A stretch of DNA of 64,000 nucleotides from Proteiniphilum saccharofermentans (GCF_900095135.1 NZ_LT605205.1:4278001-4342000); one strand, 5' to 3'. Numbered from the stretch's first letter, positions 10,901 through 19,648 are shown. Notes: a model not told the origin generated them from the letters alone. A program made the numbers and translations.

Positions 10901-11093
10901 ATGTGTCATTGGCGGCACGGGTGGTAGATTGGGCATCTACAGAGATTGTGGTGCCCCCCGTGAGCACCACGGCATCTTTCACATCGTTGGTAGAAGGAGT
11001 GAAGTCTTCGCTATTGCAACCAGTGGCCAACAGGGTCAACAAGGCTCCTCCCAACAGTGATTTACATATATTTAAAAATGATTTATGTCTCAT
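7917..11093 (-). CDS. Four-module giant fimbrillin-like lipoprotein
   Basis: This 1058-residue lipoprotein (lipobox LATGC, Cys26; STTRAAND with Arg59) is built of four consecutive fimbrillin-like modules. Each ends in a W-containing closing strand: ASIEDWTDGP (~300), TKLVDWVDGD (~550), VKVTDWIDQT (~800) and ATIAEWELGT (~1050). Modules 2 and 3 open with the same scheme (VVTAQGESEGFKEDDVLRLY and GTNENIPDGSQLRLF) and share an N-terminal YWE segment. Module 4 opens with SVEGFEVGDKITFHRL. Ordinary fimbrillins have one such unit in 300-400 residues, so this looks like a covalently linked run of four subunits. It is a clear paralogue of the gene immediately upstream. Repeated domains could form a pre-linked shaft or a long tip; neither is shown by the sequence. 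Confidence 0.8.
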   Translation of the reverse strand: MRHKSFLNICKSLLGGALLTLLATGCNSEDFTPSTNDVKDAVVLTGGTTISVDAQSTTRAANDTWAADDLIGVTMLSTSTPATPIYTNNQYKAVAAGSGDVAFNPESEGQKMYYPINGSEVTFKAYYPYTGLTDYPNYPVNVSGQGDIAALDLMTAVHENKDGSTANSKDNKEAHLVFHHRLTLVTVNLLTEAGSPIDLGGSQLAIKGMKTTGSYNLLTDVLTPDAASVNAINIPLSNNTGQAILLPREAGEGVTFEVTTDNGGVYTAKMDAGLELKGGTKYTFNLTLKTTPALITASIEDWTDGPVRNYDVVHVVTAQGESEGFKEDDVLRLYAKDNGDADYSYTKGGSFIFKGSKWTIENPVYWENFTGPVDFRATSVYAEKLNTTQMDDYLVGETTGVDLYKGVHLEMKHAGTKVTVKLSSSDGIYTAADLQGATVTLPDYLNTGSLNETTGAYTVGTGKGDITPEAPGATERVAIFPAQTIAANDVLVKVEINGHVYEVKDASAFTYEAGQHHEIRLNIQKSGVLLTTKLVDWVDGDDHEAEVRIGTPTLGTNENIPDGSQLRLFTEETVGAERVEVPGYFTYNATSDSWSYSVASNPLFWEVLPSTGNIYASIENAAINGTEGYNQSKDYIVATPIENKGGKGNTAVHFEMSHAVSQVNVTLRTSDTYTADQLKTAEITLPGYTIGGSLNKGVYVQGANTGDIRLDNPNNNEISTRSYLQAQTIPAGEIVARVKIGTRVYDVTYNHDVEYNAGEITHLFITIKGSEVLVSVKVTDWIDQTPVELTYSFNESPTSVEGFEVGDKITFHRLDNNGDVIESKVYVVQEVEGKKKLVAEDGTPWYRDDFATGDKIVAVYPDGTRTGIASGEKTFDVDLNGKTDPSDRTNDILVASDGEIEDKDANVDLTFDHILSKVTVNIIPGEGFAPNEISGGSPVVELVEFMQKGTVDISNGTVSNLSDNQTFEPTQLTTPNSGAELSYQALILPQTKGSTGNKVMLVKITLGGVVYEAQYEGVFTFEPGKNHVLDITLAKTALKLSATIAEWELGTKGDITID

Positions 11094-11197
11094 ATCTGAT
11101 CAATATTTATTGTTTGCTCGGTTTTGCTAAATTGGACTCTCCCACAACGGTATGATCCAGGGTATATCCGGCATCATACGTGCTGTGTTTCGAGAGT

Positions 11198-14100
11198 TTA
11201 ATGTAATTCAACATCGATATCGGGTTCTTTATTCCAATCCACGATGGACGCTGTGAGTTCCACTCCTGTCTTGTTTAAAGTCAGGTTCAGCATATTGTGT
11301 GCGCCGGCGGCAAAGAGCTTATCAGCGGGCAACTTCACCTGGAACTCGGCATCATTCAGTTTCACCGTAACCATCACACTATTGCCAGTAATGTTTTGTG
11401 GCATCACGAAGGCTTCGTAGCTCGACACGACGGTCTTGCCTGTCACGGAATAGACCTTGTCTAACTTCGACGGGGTGAATGCGGCAGTAGCAGCACCGTC
11501 AGGAGTGGCTGTGCCGTTGATTACATCCACAATACCCGACAATTGGAAGTTGTTCATCTCAACCTCGGCAAGCATTATCTCATCGGAAGTGAATCCTTCC
11601 CCTGCGATCAGGTTGATAGAGACTTTACTCAACACGTGTTTGAACTCAAAAGCCACATCGCCCTCGGCTTGTATTTCACCTAAATTCCTGTCTGCTACGG
11701 GAGCCGCTACCATAATATCGTCGGCATGAGCATTCGTGGTTCCAGAACTCTTTACCGTCCAGTTGAACGTATTCTCTCCGGCTGCAAGCGCGGAAGCAGT
11801 TGCGGGATATACGGCGGCTATCAAGTCGCCGGTTTTGAAATCATCCCTGTACCAGGGAGTTCCTACCGGGCTGAGCGTCCCGTTATCAGGACCGCCTGCA
11901 TATTCATATATATTACTGATAGCATCCACGGCATCACCGTGAGCATTCAGTTTATAAAATTTAATTTGATCCTCATTTTCAAAACCTGCGGAAGTTTTGT
12001 TGGATACGGAGAAGAAGAGGCCTTCGAACTCAAGGGCAGGCAATTCAGTCCATCCGGTCACATCCACGCTTACACTCAATCCTGTCTTCTCGATGGTGAT
12101 GATGAGGTTGGTCACCTTGCCCGCCTCATAAAGGATGTCGGCCGCGGTGGCTCCCCCTTGCAACTTCACATCTTCGGGTTTCACCGTATAGGTGCGTCCG
12201 TCAATTCCAATGGTCACCAGGTCTTCTCCTATGGCAACGGTCTGTGGTTGCAGGTAAGAAGCGCTATTGTAGGTAACCTCGGTAGCGTCGCCCGTTTTGG
12301 CGGGTTTAGCCAGTGCGATGGTTCCCTTGTTAGAGCCCGGCACATATACACCTTTATCCAACATACCGCCAATGGCGTAATCGGGTAAGGTGATATTGGC
12401 GCTCAGCAACTTCTCTTCGCCATACGTGTTTGAACGGAGCATCACATTCACTTTCGCCACCTGATGCGCCAACTGGAAGTTCAACGCGGTATTGTCGGTT
12501 CCGCCTTTGTTGACGATAGGAGTGGCGACGATATAGTCGGGCGATTGGTTATTACCCTCGACGGCATCTACTGCCGGCCGGGTGATGGAGGCATAGAGAT
12601 TACCGTCAGCCGGGATGTCTTCCCAGTAAAGCGGTGCCGAAGGACCGTTATATGTCCAGGTATCAGCGGCTTCGTTGTAAACAAAATTACCGGGAAGGGT
12701 GATACGGTCGGCATCATCGCCGGAGAAGAGATAAAGTTGATCACCGTCGACCAGATCGCCACTGTTATTATCAAGGCTCGCGACCCCTATGCGCACCTCT
12801 TCAAACGCTATGGTTTCTTCGACCCAGGGTTTGATGACCGTGCTCATTTCCACTTTGGCCTTACTTGCATCGAGTACCAGCATGTAAGCATATCCTTTTT
12901 TGTATTCAAAATCATCGGTTCCTTCGGCTTTCACCTCATAAAGACGACCGTTGATGGAGACGGTAAGGATATTATCTCCGTTGGCAATGGTTTGCGGCGG
13001 GAAGATGGCCACTCCCTCTTCGGGGATGATATCCCCGCGGGTGGTACCCGGCACGAATTCCCCTTTATCGTTATAAGAGCCCGAATTCAGGTAATTGGGC
13101 AGAATCACCGAAGCAGCGTCCAAGTCGGCCTTGGTGAAAGTGCCGTCGGAAGATTGCAACACCACGGTTACTTTAGAGCCCACATGCTCCAATTCGAGGT
13201 TCACACCCGTATAAGGACTCACCTCCACTTCCTTGGAGATAAGGATATCATCCATCTGCGAGTCGTTGAGTGCTTTTTCAAGGATGGTGGCACCTTTAAA
13301 CAGCGTGGGACTGCCGGTAATGCTTTCCCAATAGATGGGAGATCCGGGGGTCCATTTGTTATTTCCTTCGTATGTGAAGTTCTCAAGGAGTCCGAACTCA
13401 CCATCTGTCCCTTCTTTCAGGAACAGATCGAGAGAGTGTCCCGTCTCGAATCCTTCGGTAATGCCCAGTCCCGTAACCACGCGGATCACATCGAAATGGC
13501 GGGTGGGCCCTTCAATCCAAGGCTCAATGGTGGCGCTTATCTCAGCAGGCGATTTCAAGCGAAGGTGGAAAGTATGCACATATCCCTCTTTGAATTCGAA
13601 ATCACTGCTTAATGCCGCGGTATATTTTCCCCCGTCAGTCGTGGTGATCACAAATTCCACACCCTCACCCGCGGGACGGGGAAGGATGATCCCTTCGGCC
13701 TTCGCGTTGGCGACCGGGAAAGAGACATCCACACCCGGAAGGTTATTATCCACGATAAGGCTTTCACCCAAAAGATCATAGCTCGCTTCAGTCTTCAAGC
13801 CCTTCATCGTCACGTTCACCCCATCGAGGATGGAGATGCTCTCGTTGTCGGTAGTGAGGTTCACCACCACCTTTGCCAGGCGGTGATAGAAATGCAATTT
13901 CACGTTAGGGTCTTTGGTGGAGGTGCCCGAAAGGTGTTCCGCCGTCATCAAGTCGATTGCCGGTAGGTCGCTTTGGTCTTTGGTAGATACCGGGATTACC
14001 AAACTCGACGGGAGATCCTTTTTATAAGGGTAATAGGCTTTGAAAGCCACCTCTTCGTCGCTGGTGGGAAAATAGATGATCTGCGAAGCATTGTTGGGGG

Positions 14101-14401
14101 AGAACTTATCGTCGCCAGAAGTTGTATATCCAAAGTTACGGTAAGGAGCGATCACTTCAAGCGACTGCGGGTTGACCATCGTCACGCCAATCACATCACC
14201 CTCATCCCACACATCATTTGTTGCCCGGGTACTGCTCTTCAAATTGTCGGCTCCGGACTTCAACAGTCCCCCCGCCTCGGCGGAGATACGCGCTTCCACG
14301 CCATCCTCAGCGTTTGGTTGTATCACATCATTCGTGCAAGCCACAGCAAAAAGGGCTGCGATCGCACTCAAAAAGATAAGTTTAAAAAAAGATGTCTTCA
14401 T
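11198..14401 (-). CDS. Four-module giant fimbrillin-like lipoprotein
   Basis: This 1067-residue paralogue of the next gene downstream has the same layout. A lipoprotein signal ends at FAVAC (Cys22), then SSTRATND (Arg59), then four fimbrillin-like modules with closing strands ATIEPWIEGP (~300), TVIKPWVEET (~550), VDVTGWTELP (~805) and ASIVDWNKEP (~1055). Each module carries a histidine-containing core strand (LHFYHRLAKVVVNL, LELEHVGSKVTVVL, LNFQLAHQVAKVNVML, FEFKHVLSKVSINL). The corresponding modules of the two proteins resemble each other more than modules within one protein do, judged by eye. That points to duplication of a whole four-module gene. It is followed by a 104-bp gap, the widest inside the operon. 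Confidence 0.8.
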   Translation of the reverse strand: MKTSFFKLIFLSAIAALFAVACTNDVIQPNAEDGVEARISAEAGGLLKSGADNLKSSTRATNDVWDEGDVIGVTMVNPQSLEVIAPYRNFGYTTSGDDKFSPNNASQIIYFPTSDEEVAFKAYYPYKKDLPSSLVIPVSTKDQSDLPAIDLMTAEHLSGTSTKDPNVKLHFYHRLAKVVVNLTTDNESISILDGVNVTMKGLKTEASYDLLGESLIVDNNLPGVDVSFPVANAKAEGIILPRPAGEGVEFVITTTDGGKYTAALSSDFEFKEGYVHTFHLRLKSPAEISATIEPWIEGPTRHFDVIRVVTGLGITEGFETGHSLDLFLKEGTDGEFGLLENFTYEGNNKWTPGSPIYWESITGSPTLFKGATILEKALNDSQMDDILISKEVEVSPYTGVNLELEHVGSKVTVVLQSSDGTFTKADLDAASVILPNYLNSGSYNDKGEFVPGTTRGDIIPEEGVAIFPPQTIANGDNILTVSINGRLYEVKAEGTDDFEYKKGYAYMLVLDASKAKVEMSTVIKPWVEETIAFEEVRIGVASLDNNSGDLVDGDQLYLFSGDDADRITLPGNFVYNEAADTWTYNGPSAPLYWEDIPADGNLYASITRPAVDAVEGNNQSPDYIVATPIVNKGGTDNTALNFQLAHQVAKVNVMLRSNTYGEEKLLSANITLPDYAIGGMLDKGVYVPGSNKGTIALAKPAKTGDATEVTYNSASYLQPQTVAIGEDLVTIGIDGRTYTVKPEDVKLQGGATAADILYEAGKVTNLIITIEKTGLSVSVDVTGWTELPALEFEGLFFSVSNKTSAGFENEDQIKFYKLNAHGDAVDAISNIYEYAGGPDNGTLSPVGTPWYRDDFKTGDLIAAVYPATASALAAGENTFNWTVKSSGTTNAHADDIMVAAPVADRNLGEIQAEGDVAFEFKHVLSKVSINLIAGEGFTSDEIMLAEVEMNNFQLSGIVDVINGTATPDGAATAAFTPSKLDKVYSVTGKTVVSSYEAFVMPQNITGNSVMVTVKLNDAEFQVKLPADKLFAAGAHNMLNLTLNKTGVELTASIVDWNKEPDIDVELH

Positions 14402-14451
14402 ATGTTTTATATGTTTTTATTTTCTATCTGACCATTGAATTGCCACAATTC

Positions 14452-15348
14452 CTAGACCGGTTTCACATCTATCCATTCTTCGGGCCCCGCTTGCCAATCC
14501 TCTATATCAGCCGTGAAGTCGGCTCCGGCACGAAGTACAATACGGATAATCCAAGGGGCTGTCACCGCTTCGGTGAGGAACCCATCAAGGTCGGAAGTGA
14601 TCTCATAGTTGAAATTCCTCGTGAAACCATCCTTATAGTGAATGGTCAACACCAGATTCTGATCCGCGTTGCCATCCAATCCCAACAGGCGGTGCGAGTC
14701 GGTATAATAACCATCGGCATCTTTTTCCGCCAAGTCATAAGACATATAACCGGTAGTCAATGCGGGGTAACGGTCCTTCTCTCCCCCTTCGGTAAAGGCG
14801 TTGAGCAGTTCACGGGAGAGGGTGATACCGTCTACAGTGGCTGTCACAGATTCCACCAAATCGGCATTTTGCCCTTCAATCTTCACCTTTAGCGTAAGTA
14901 TGCGAGTTTGGATATAAGTAGGAACATCGTAATTGATGATACCCCAATCCTCTAATCCACCATCGACATTAAAATCGATATAGCCTCCTACAAAGTCACC
15001 CGGATCGCCGGCAGCTCCATCGGTGGAACTAACAGATACCACCGTTCCGAAGTGTAATCCTACCTGCTCGTTCTCTCCTTTCAGGGAAAAGGCTCTGTAT
15101 TGTCCTTTGGTCAGTTCCAGGATATTATCCGGCCCTACTTCGGTCTTGCGCCATTCTCCACCGGGATACATCACAGAGGTATTCGTATTGGGCAGAAACT
15201 CATTCTTTTTCTGTTGCAATTCCACCGGTACGATAGGAGTGATGGTGTATAATCCCGGACAGTTTTCCGTGTCGTAATCCGACTTAATGCAAGATGCCAA
15301 AAGTAAAAGCAGGGAGACGCTTGCTATTTTACAGATATTTTTCATCAT
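14452..15348 (-). CDS. Fimbrial anchor-like lipoprotein
   Basis: This 298-residue lipoprotein (lipobox LLLASC, Cys20) opens with SDYDTENCPGLYTITPIVP. An early Cys-Pro segment after the lipid Cys recalls the FimB/Mfa2 type of anchor or terminator subunit, which caps the fimbria at the outer membrane. It lacks the TRA processing motif of the neighbouring subunits, as expected if it stays as a lipid anchor. The C-terminus has a closing strand FTADIEDWQAGPEEWIDV, so the fold is fimbrillin-related. Its ATG overlaps the stop codon of the upstream DUF3868 gene in an ATGA, which implies translational coupling. The anchor assignment rests on position and motif and is not certain. Confidence 0.65.
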   Translation of the reverse strand: MMKNICKIASVSLLLLLASCIKSDYDTENCPGLYTITPIVPVELQQKKNEFLPNTNTSVMYPGGEWRKTEVGPDNILELTKGQYRAFSLKGENEQVGLHFGTVVSVSSTDGAAGDPGDFVGGYIDFNVDGGLEDWGIINYDVPTYIQTRILTLKVKIEGQNADLVESVTATVDGITLSRELLNAFTEGGEKDRYPALTTGYMSYDLAEKDADGYYTDSHRLLGLDGNADQNLVLTIHYKDGFTRNFNYEITSDLDGFLTEAVTAPWIIRIVLRAGADFTADIEDWQAGPEEWIDVKPV

Positions 15349-16667
15349 TGCTTTTCTTTCAATATTTTGATATATTCCATGTTATTTTTTCCTTCGGGTG
15401 TAGAGAGATCCGCTTTTTCCATATATTTTTCGGCAGACTCCAAATCGCCCCGTTCCAATGCCGCCGCCGCGGCGTTGAGGTTTGCGTCGGGATTGTCGGG
15501 GTAAGTCTTCACAGCCGTATCTATCAACCGGTAGTACTCATCCGACCCTTTCCCGCTCAACAAAGCGGCATCGAACATCTCCCTCAAACTCAATTGAGAA
15601 GGATCTTTTTTCACCATATCACGGGCTTCTTGGGCCGCGTAATCGCGAACGATATATTCAATCTCGTAGTTGGTATGACGTAATACCGGAAACCAGTTAC
15701 GCGTCATATGCCGGAAAGCCTCCGTCATCTGTTTCAGTTCAGCCTCTTTCGCATCGGGCGCCATGTCGCTCTTGGCAATCTCAAGGATACGTGCCTTCTG
15801 TTGTAGCTGAGAATTTTCAGCCAAACGGATAAATCCTTCCCAATTTTCGGGAGTGAAATTGGTTTGAATAATCTTTTCGGGAAGGTTGAATTTCTTGATG
15901 ATATACTCCTTCAACGCCTTGGTACGTCCGTCGGCCAAGTACACATTATGTCTGTAAACCCCTTCGGGCGAAGCAAAACCATGCAACTTGATACTTTGAA
16001 TATCGCTGGGGGCGAAGCCCTTCAAGGTACTGTCGATCTTAGCCAACTCAATTGGGTTACGCATATAATCGGGATAAATCACGATTTGGTTGATGGGAAA
16101 ATCGATATACGCCTGACCTTTGAGTATGCGACGCTTCACCGGTTCCGGTTCGGGGGCGCGGTAAAGAATGTTGGGCAGCACCACCGGCTGAGGCACGTCG
16201 ATATGGGTAAGTGCAAGGAAATCGATCTCTTCCGATTGATTCCCGCATCCGCAAAAGTCTTGTTCTAACACCAATTCCGCCTTATCCATCCAATCCTCGG
16301 AAGGAAGAGATGCAGTATATGCGATAACCTGTTCTTCACCGCTTGCTCTTCGGAATAACTGTTCTGAATCATCAGGTAAAAGATTATTCCGTTCAGATAT
16401 AATCTGACGTTTCCTGCCATACACATGAACCGACGGCAATACATTCTGATTATCATTTCCTTTTATAATAGGAGTGAATGTAACCATCCTGTTAGATGAA
16501 ACCTTGAAATTTTCCGGCAAGATGATATCCATGTCGACAGACAAGATACGATCGTCAGACAACTGTACGGAGAGGTTTTCCACCCGTACCGGATTGTCGG
16601 AAGACGACTGTCCCCGTAATGTGACGAAACTCAAGAAAAAGAGCGTGATTATGAATATATTTCTCAT
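15345..16667 (-). CDS. DUF3868 / OmpA-like fimbrial accessory protein
   Basis: This 440-residue periplasmic or outer-membrane protein has a signal peptide (about 1-20, ending TLRGQS). Its N-terminal half (about 25-170) is of DUF3868 type, with VENLSVQLSDDRILSVDMDI strands. A central stretch (about 200-340) has the IKLHGFASPEG and LADGRTKALKEYI sequences of an OmpA-like peptidoglycan-binding domain. The last ~70 residues read as a TPR-like helical pair (YPDNPDANLNAAAAALERGD). In Bacteroidales fimbrial loci this family regularly sits beside DUF3575 and fimbrillin genes. A role in anchoring or assembling the fimbriae at the cell wall is inferred from that association. The gene is 12 bp or more downstream of DUF3575 and overlaps the next gene by four bases. 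Confidence 0.8.
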   Translation of the reverse strand: MRNIFIITLFFLSFVTLRGQSSSDNPVRVENLSVQLSDDRILSVDMDIILPENFKVSSNRMVTFTPIIKGNDNQNVLPSVHVYGRKRQIISERNNLLPDDSEQLFRRASGEEQVIAYTASLPSEDWMDKAELVLEQDFCGCGNQSEEIDFLALTHIDVPQPVVLPNILYRAPEPEPVKRRILKGQAYIDFPINQIVIYPDYMRNPIELAKIDSTLKGFAPSDIQSIKLHGFASPEGVYRHNVYLADGRTKALKEYIIKKFNLPEKIIQTNFTPENWEGFIRLAENSQLQQKARILEIAKSDMAPDAKEAELKQMTEAFRHMTRNWFPVLRHTNYEIEYIVRDYAAQEARDMVKKDPSQLSLREMFDAALLSGKGSDEYYRLIDTAVKTYPDNPDANLNAAAAALERGDLESAEKYMEKADLSTPEGKNNMEYIKILKEKQ

Positions 16668-16679
16668 TTGATCTTTATT

Positions 16680-17255
16680 TTAGAATACATAAACAATACT
16701 TAGTGCCGCTTTAGTAGGACCGAAATAGTGTTTATCCTTGTCCTTGTCGAGACGCTTTCCACAGTCGCCGCACTGATACCTGTCGTAATTAATGTAAGCA
16801 TATCCTGCTCCAAGAGTTGCCTCAAGGTTCCAATGTTTTGACAGCACCCATTGATAACCATAAGAAACACCACCTCCAATAAACTCACCCTCATATCGGT
16901 GTGTCTTGAGGCCGGGATACATTCCGAAAGGAAGCTTAATTCCCGCCAGATTAAAGAGCCCTCCATGCAGATGAACCCCTAAGAATGAACCGGAGAATTT
17001 CTCACAGAACCAAAATCGGTACTCGGGTTGCAAATACAAATGTTTGATCAATTTGCCGTCACTCAACTCCCATGGGTTCCAGTGCATATAAAGCTCCAGC
17101 GTATTTTTGGGAGCTGTCCCTATCTCCGCCGCCAAACTCATCGTGGTGGTGGCATCTGCCATTATATTTGTCTTAATGGCGGCTTTTTGTGCCGATATGC
17201 CGTTAAAACTGAACAACATCACAATAGCGATAATTAATTGTTTTGATTTATCCAT
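16680..17255 (-). CDS. DUF3575 outer-membrane beta-barrel protein
   Basis: This is a 191-residue DUF3575 protein and the first gene of the fimbrial operon. The ATG at 17255 (MDKSKQL) is chosen over an in-frame TTG at 17270 because it directly precedes the signal peptide that ends at ISAQ. Recognisable family segments are KTNIMADATTTMSLAAEI, LELYMHWNPWEL, LQPEYRFWFCEKFSG and YGYQWVLSKHWNLEATLGAGYAY; the alternating pattern and final VYVF suggest a small outer-membrane barrel. An unusual CGDCGKRLDKDKDKH loop lies before the last strand. Genes of this family are found with DUF3868 proteins in Bacteroidales fimbrial clusters, but the biochemical role is not established. Confidence 0.8.
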   Translation of the reverse strand: MDKSKQLIIAIVMLFSFNGISAQKAAIKTNIMADATTTMSLAAEIGTAPKNTLELYMHWNPWELSDGKLIKHLYLQPEYRFWFCEKFSGSFLGVHLHGGLFNLAGIKLPFGMYPGLKTHRYEGEFIGGGVSYGYQWVLSKHWNLEATLGAGYAYINYDRYQCGDCGKRLDKDKDKHYFGPTKAALSIVYVF

Positions 17256-18069
17256 CTCTTTTGTTTCCAAATAGTTTTAAATAACAAAGCCGTGTATATC
17301 TTTCTATTACCTATTTACTTATTTAACTAACCTCTTTAAAAATGCTTTAACATCGATACTCCTAATGATATCTTAATTGCTAACGACCTTATGACTGTGC
17401 TTAAACGAGTTATGGTTTGGCTTCAAAATTTATATTTGATGCCAATCTTTATCATCATATGACAATGGTGGCATCGCAGTGGTCATTATCAATTATTAGG
17501 TAAGCATTAACTAAGAAAAAAATAAGCGCTATCTCTTATTTCTAATAAGACTATCTTCTTTCATAATAATTTGCTGACAAAAAAGACCCCAAGATATTAT
17601 AAAACAACATCTTATCTTTTACACAATTCTAATAAATCAATATCGATTTTTAAAGCACCACAAAAGTCATATTTTAGCCACTAATATCAAAAAAAAGACA
17701 TATCGAAAAATAAAAAGAAGATACTACATAGATACAACATATAATTTAATTATCTGTATATATGAATATTAAAAGACAACCTGCAAAAAATATACTGTGG
17801 AAAAAATCCACAGTATACAAATTTATTCATGTCTTAAATATCATATTGCCAGAATTGTTAAAAAAAATATTTAATTTCGCAATAGTTTTTTTCCGGAAGG
17901 GTGAAAATCTTTTATTTTATAAAGGAAATTCCATAAAAAATAACAGATTCCTGTTTCTTGATAATCGCTGAATCGTAAAAAACCCCTATCACTATCATAT
18001 ATAATAGATAATAGATATTACACATTTATTAAAAACAAAAAGGAGTTTGAAGAAACTAAAAAAACAATT
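17256..18069. other. AT-rich divergent control region
   Basis: This 814-bp gap separates the fimbrial operon from the divergent TPR regulator. It is strongly AT-rich and must hold both promoters. I found no TTTG-19-TAnnTTTG promoter in either direction. A TATATTTG box on the plus strand at 17431-17438 lacks a correctly spaced upstream TTTG. A perfect 11-bp inverted repeat lies at 17791-17817, and a small 7-bp one at 17534-17550. An open frame of 69 codons at 17762-17971 is probably not a gene. Confidence 0.6.
17791..17817. promoter_or_regulatory. Perfect 11-bp inverted repeat
   Basis: The arms TATACTGTGGA (17791-17801) and TCCACAGTATA (17807-17817) are perfect complements with a five-A loop. 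It lies about 250 bp before the regulator gene. It could be an operator for a dimeric regulator, a transcript hairpin, or half of an inversion site. I found no second copy in the gap, which argues against a simple invertible promoter. Confidence 0.4.
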
Positions 18070-19518
18070 ATGAAATTAATCTTCTTTGCATTTGTATTAT
18101 TGATAATTGGATCCAGCATATATGGTCAGGATATTGTACCGGAAAAAGTCAAAAAAGTAGATAGCTTATTAACGGTTGCATCAGCTGAAGTCTCTAACGT
18201 GAATCCAATAGGGGTAATTGAATCTGCAACCAAAGCTTTAACATTAAGCAGGGAAATCAATTACTCAAGAGGAAAGGCAATGTCTTCTTTTTATATCGGA
18301 CAGGTCCTTATTTATATGGGAGATTATGAAAAATCGCTGGAATACCTACAACTCTCTCAAAAAGAAAAATACACATCGAAAAATGATATCATAAAATCAG
18401 AGATCTGCAGGATCAAGGGACAAGTATTTTTCTATTTGGGATTAAAGGAAGCTTCATTTCGTGAATTCCAAAAGGCTTACGAATACGCAATACGGATTAA
18501 AGAAAAAAAAGAACGTGACCGCTATGTGAGCTTGGCTTATGAAAATCTCGGCATAGCATATACAGCAGTGAGAAATAAGCCTGACTCAGCCTTTTATTTT
18601 TATAGAAAGAATAAGGAGCTACTCGACAAAACGGACGAAAACCTTACATTCAGAAACAAAATCAACCTTTACACCCTTATTGGTAATTATTATAGGGATA
18701 AAGAGGTGTTCGACTCTGCAACCGTATGGTACAATCAGGCAAACTCACTCATTACCAAATATGATTATCCTTACTCCTCATGGCTCTGCGCACATTGGAG
18801 TGACCTCCATTTAATGAAGGGAGAACCCGACGCTGCCCTCAATTGCGTCAAAAAAGGATTGGAATGTGCAAAAAGGACAAATCTCAGAAATGAATTACCA
18901 GGATTATATCAAAAAATAACGACTATCTATTCCAAAAATGGAATGGAAGACTCCGCGCGCTTTTATCAAAACATGTACCAAGAAATCTCAGATGAGCTCT
19001 CCACCTCAAGAGAAGGAGCCACGGAGAAAGCCATGCAACTCCTTTTAGAAGAGGAACGTAAATATGCGCAGATGAGATTCAACAAGACACTCTCCATCAT
19101 CGTTTATTCCATAATCGCCACGTTGTTGGGTATCTATCTATTCTGGCAACAATGGAGAAAAAGGAAAAAAGCAATACTGGAAGCAACAGAGCGAGAAGTA
19201 TCCGTATTGCAAGACAAACTGAACGATGCCTTTGATGAGGTGATAGAATTGGCCAGAGAAAATGATCCCTCCTTTCTTGCACGGTTTAGAATGATATATC
19301 CCGAATTCATCAATAACTTGCTCAAGGCACATCCTCAATTAATTGAGTCTGAGCTGTGGCTCTGCGCGATGGTTTATTTAAATTTCTCCTCGAAAGAGAT
19401 TGCCCAATACGCCTTCATTACACACCGTTCGGTGCAAACCCGGAAGAGCCGGTTAAGAAAGAAATTGGGTATTCCTGCCGATGTCGATTTATATCAATAT
19501 ATGATATCTCTTTCCTAG
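18070..19518 (+). CDS. TPR-transmembrane-HTH regulator
   Basis: This 482-residue protein begins with a signal peptide (to about 20, SSIYGQ). Residues ~25-330 are tetratricopeptide repeats in the periplasm (SSFYIGQVLIYMGDYEKSLEYL is one unit). A single membrane helix lies at about 342-360 (SIIVYSIIATLLGIYLFW), followed by a basic stop-transfer stretch, a coiled coil (~365-400), and a C-terminal cytoplasmic helix-turn-helix (about 425-475, LNFSSKEIAQYAFITHRSVQTRKSRL) like the LuxR/GerE type. Such one-protein sensor-regulators are common in Bacteroidales. Divergent placement beside the fimbrial operon suggests it controls that operon, possibly by sensing subunits in the periplasm; both points are inference. 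No phospho-acceptor domain is present. Confidence 0.75.
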   Translation: MKLIFFAFVLLIIGSSIYGQDIVPEKVKKVDSLLTVASAEVSNVNPIGVIESATKALTLSREINYSRGKAMSSFYIGQVLIYMGDYEKSLEYLQLSQKEKYTSKNDIIKSEICRIKGQVFFYLGLKEASFREFQKAYEYAIRIKEKKERDRYVSLAYENLGIAYTAVRNKPDSAFYFYRKNKELLDKTDENLTFRNKINLYTLIGNYYRDKEVFDSATVWYNQANSLITKYDYPYSSWLCAHWSDLHLMKGEPDAALNCVKKGLECAKRTNLRNELPGLYQKITTIYSKNGMEDSARFYQNMYQEISDELSTSREGATEKAMQLLLEEERKYAQMRFNKTLSIIVYSIIATLLGIYLFWQQWRKRKKAILEATEREVSVLQDKLNDAFDEVIELARENDPSFLARFRMIYPEFINNLLKAHPQLIESELWLCAMVYLNFSSKEIAQYAFITHRSVQTRKSRLRKKLGIPADVDLYQYMISLS

Positions 19519-19648
19519 ATCAATATATCTTCCTCCCCTTTGCAAAATATCACAGCAGTAGAATTGGTGTTCTTCTGAACTATTATAGGTCATAAAATAT
19601 TGTCAATCGGAAACTTTAGCTACATACATGTAACTTACGAGAATTGAA

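Noticed and set aside
11150-11179. Hairpin GTATGAT/ATCATAC between the two giant fimbrillin genes
   Set aside because: A 7-bp AT-rich stem with a 16-base loop is weak and has no T-tract; chance is likely.
12464-13612. Long plus-strand open frame of 382 codons
   Set aside because: It is wholly antisense to the four-module fimbrillin gene and its translation has no domain or signal features; a codon-bias shadow.
17762-17971. 69-codon open frame in the fimbrial control region
   Set aside because: It is very AT-rich, begins in the gap, spans the 11-bp inverted repeat and resembles no protein family.
17256-18069. Invertible promoter for fimbrial phase variation
   Set aside because: Only one perfect inverted repeat with a five-base loop was found; no paired repeats around a promoter and no recombinase gene nearby.
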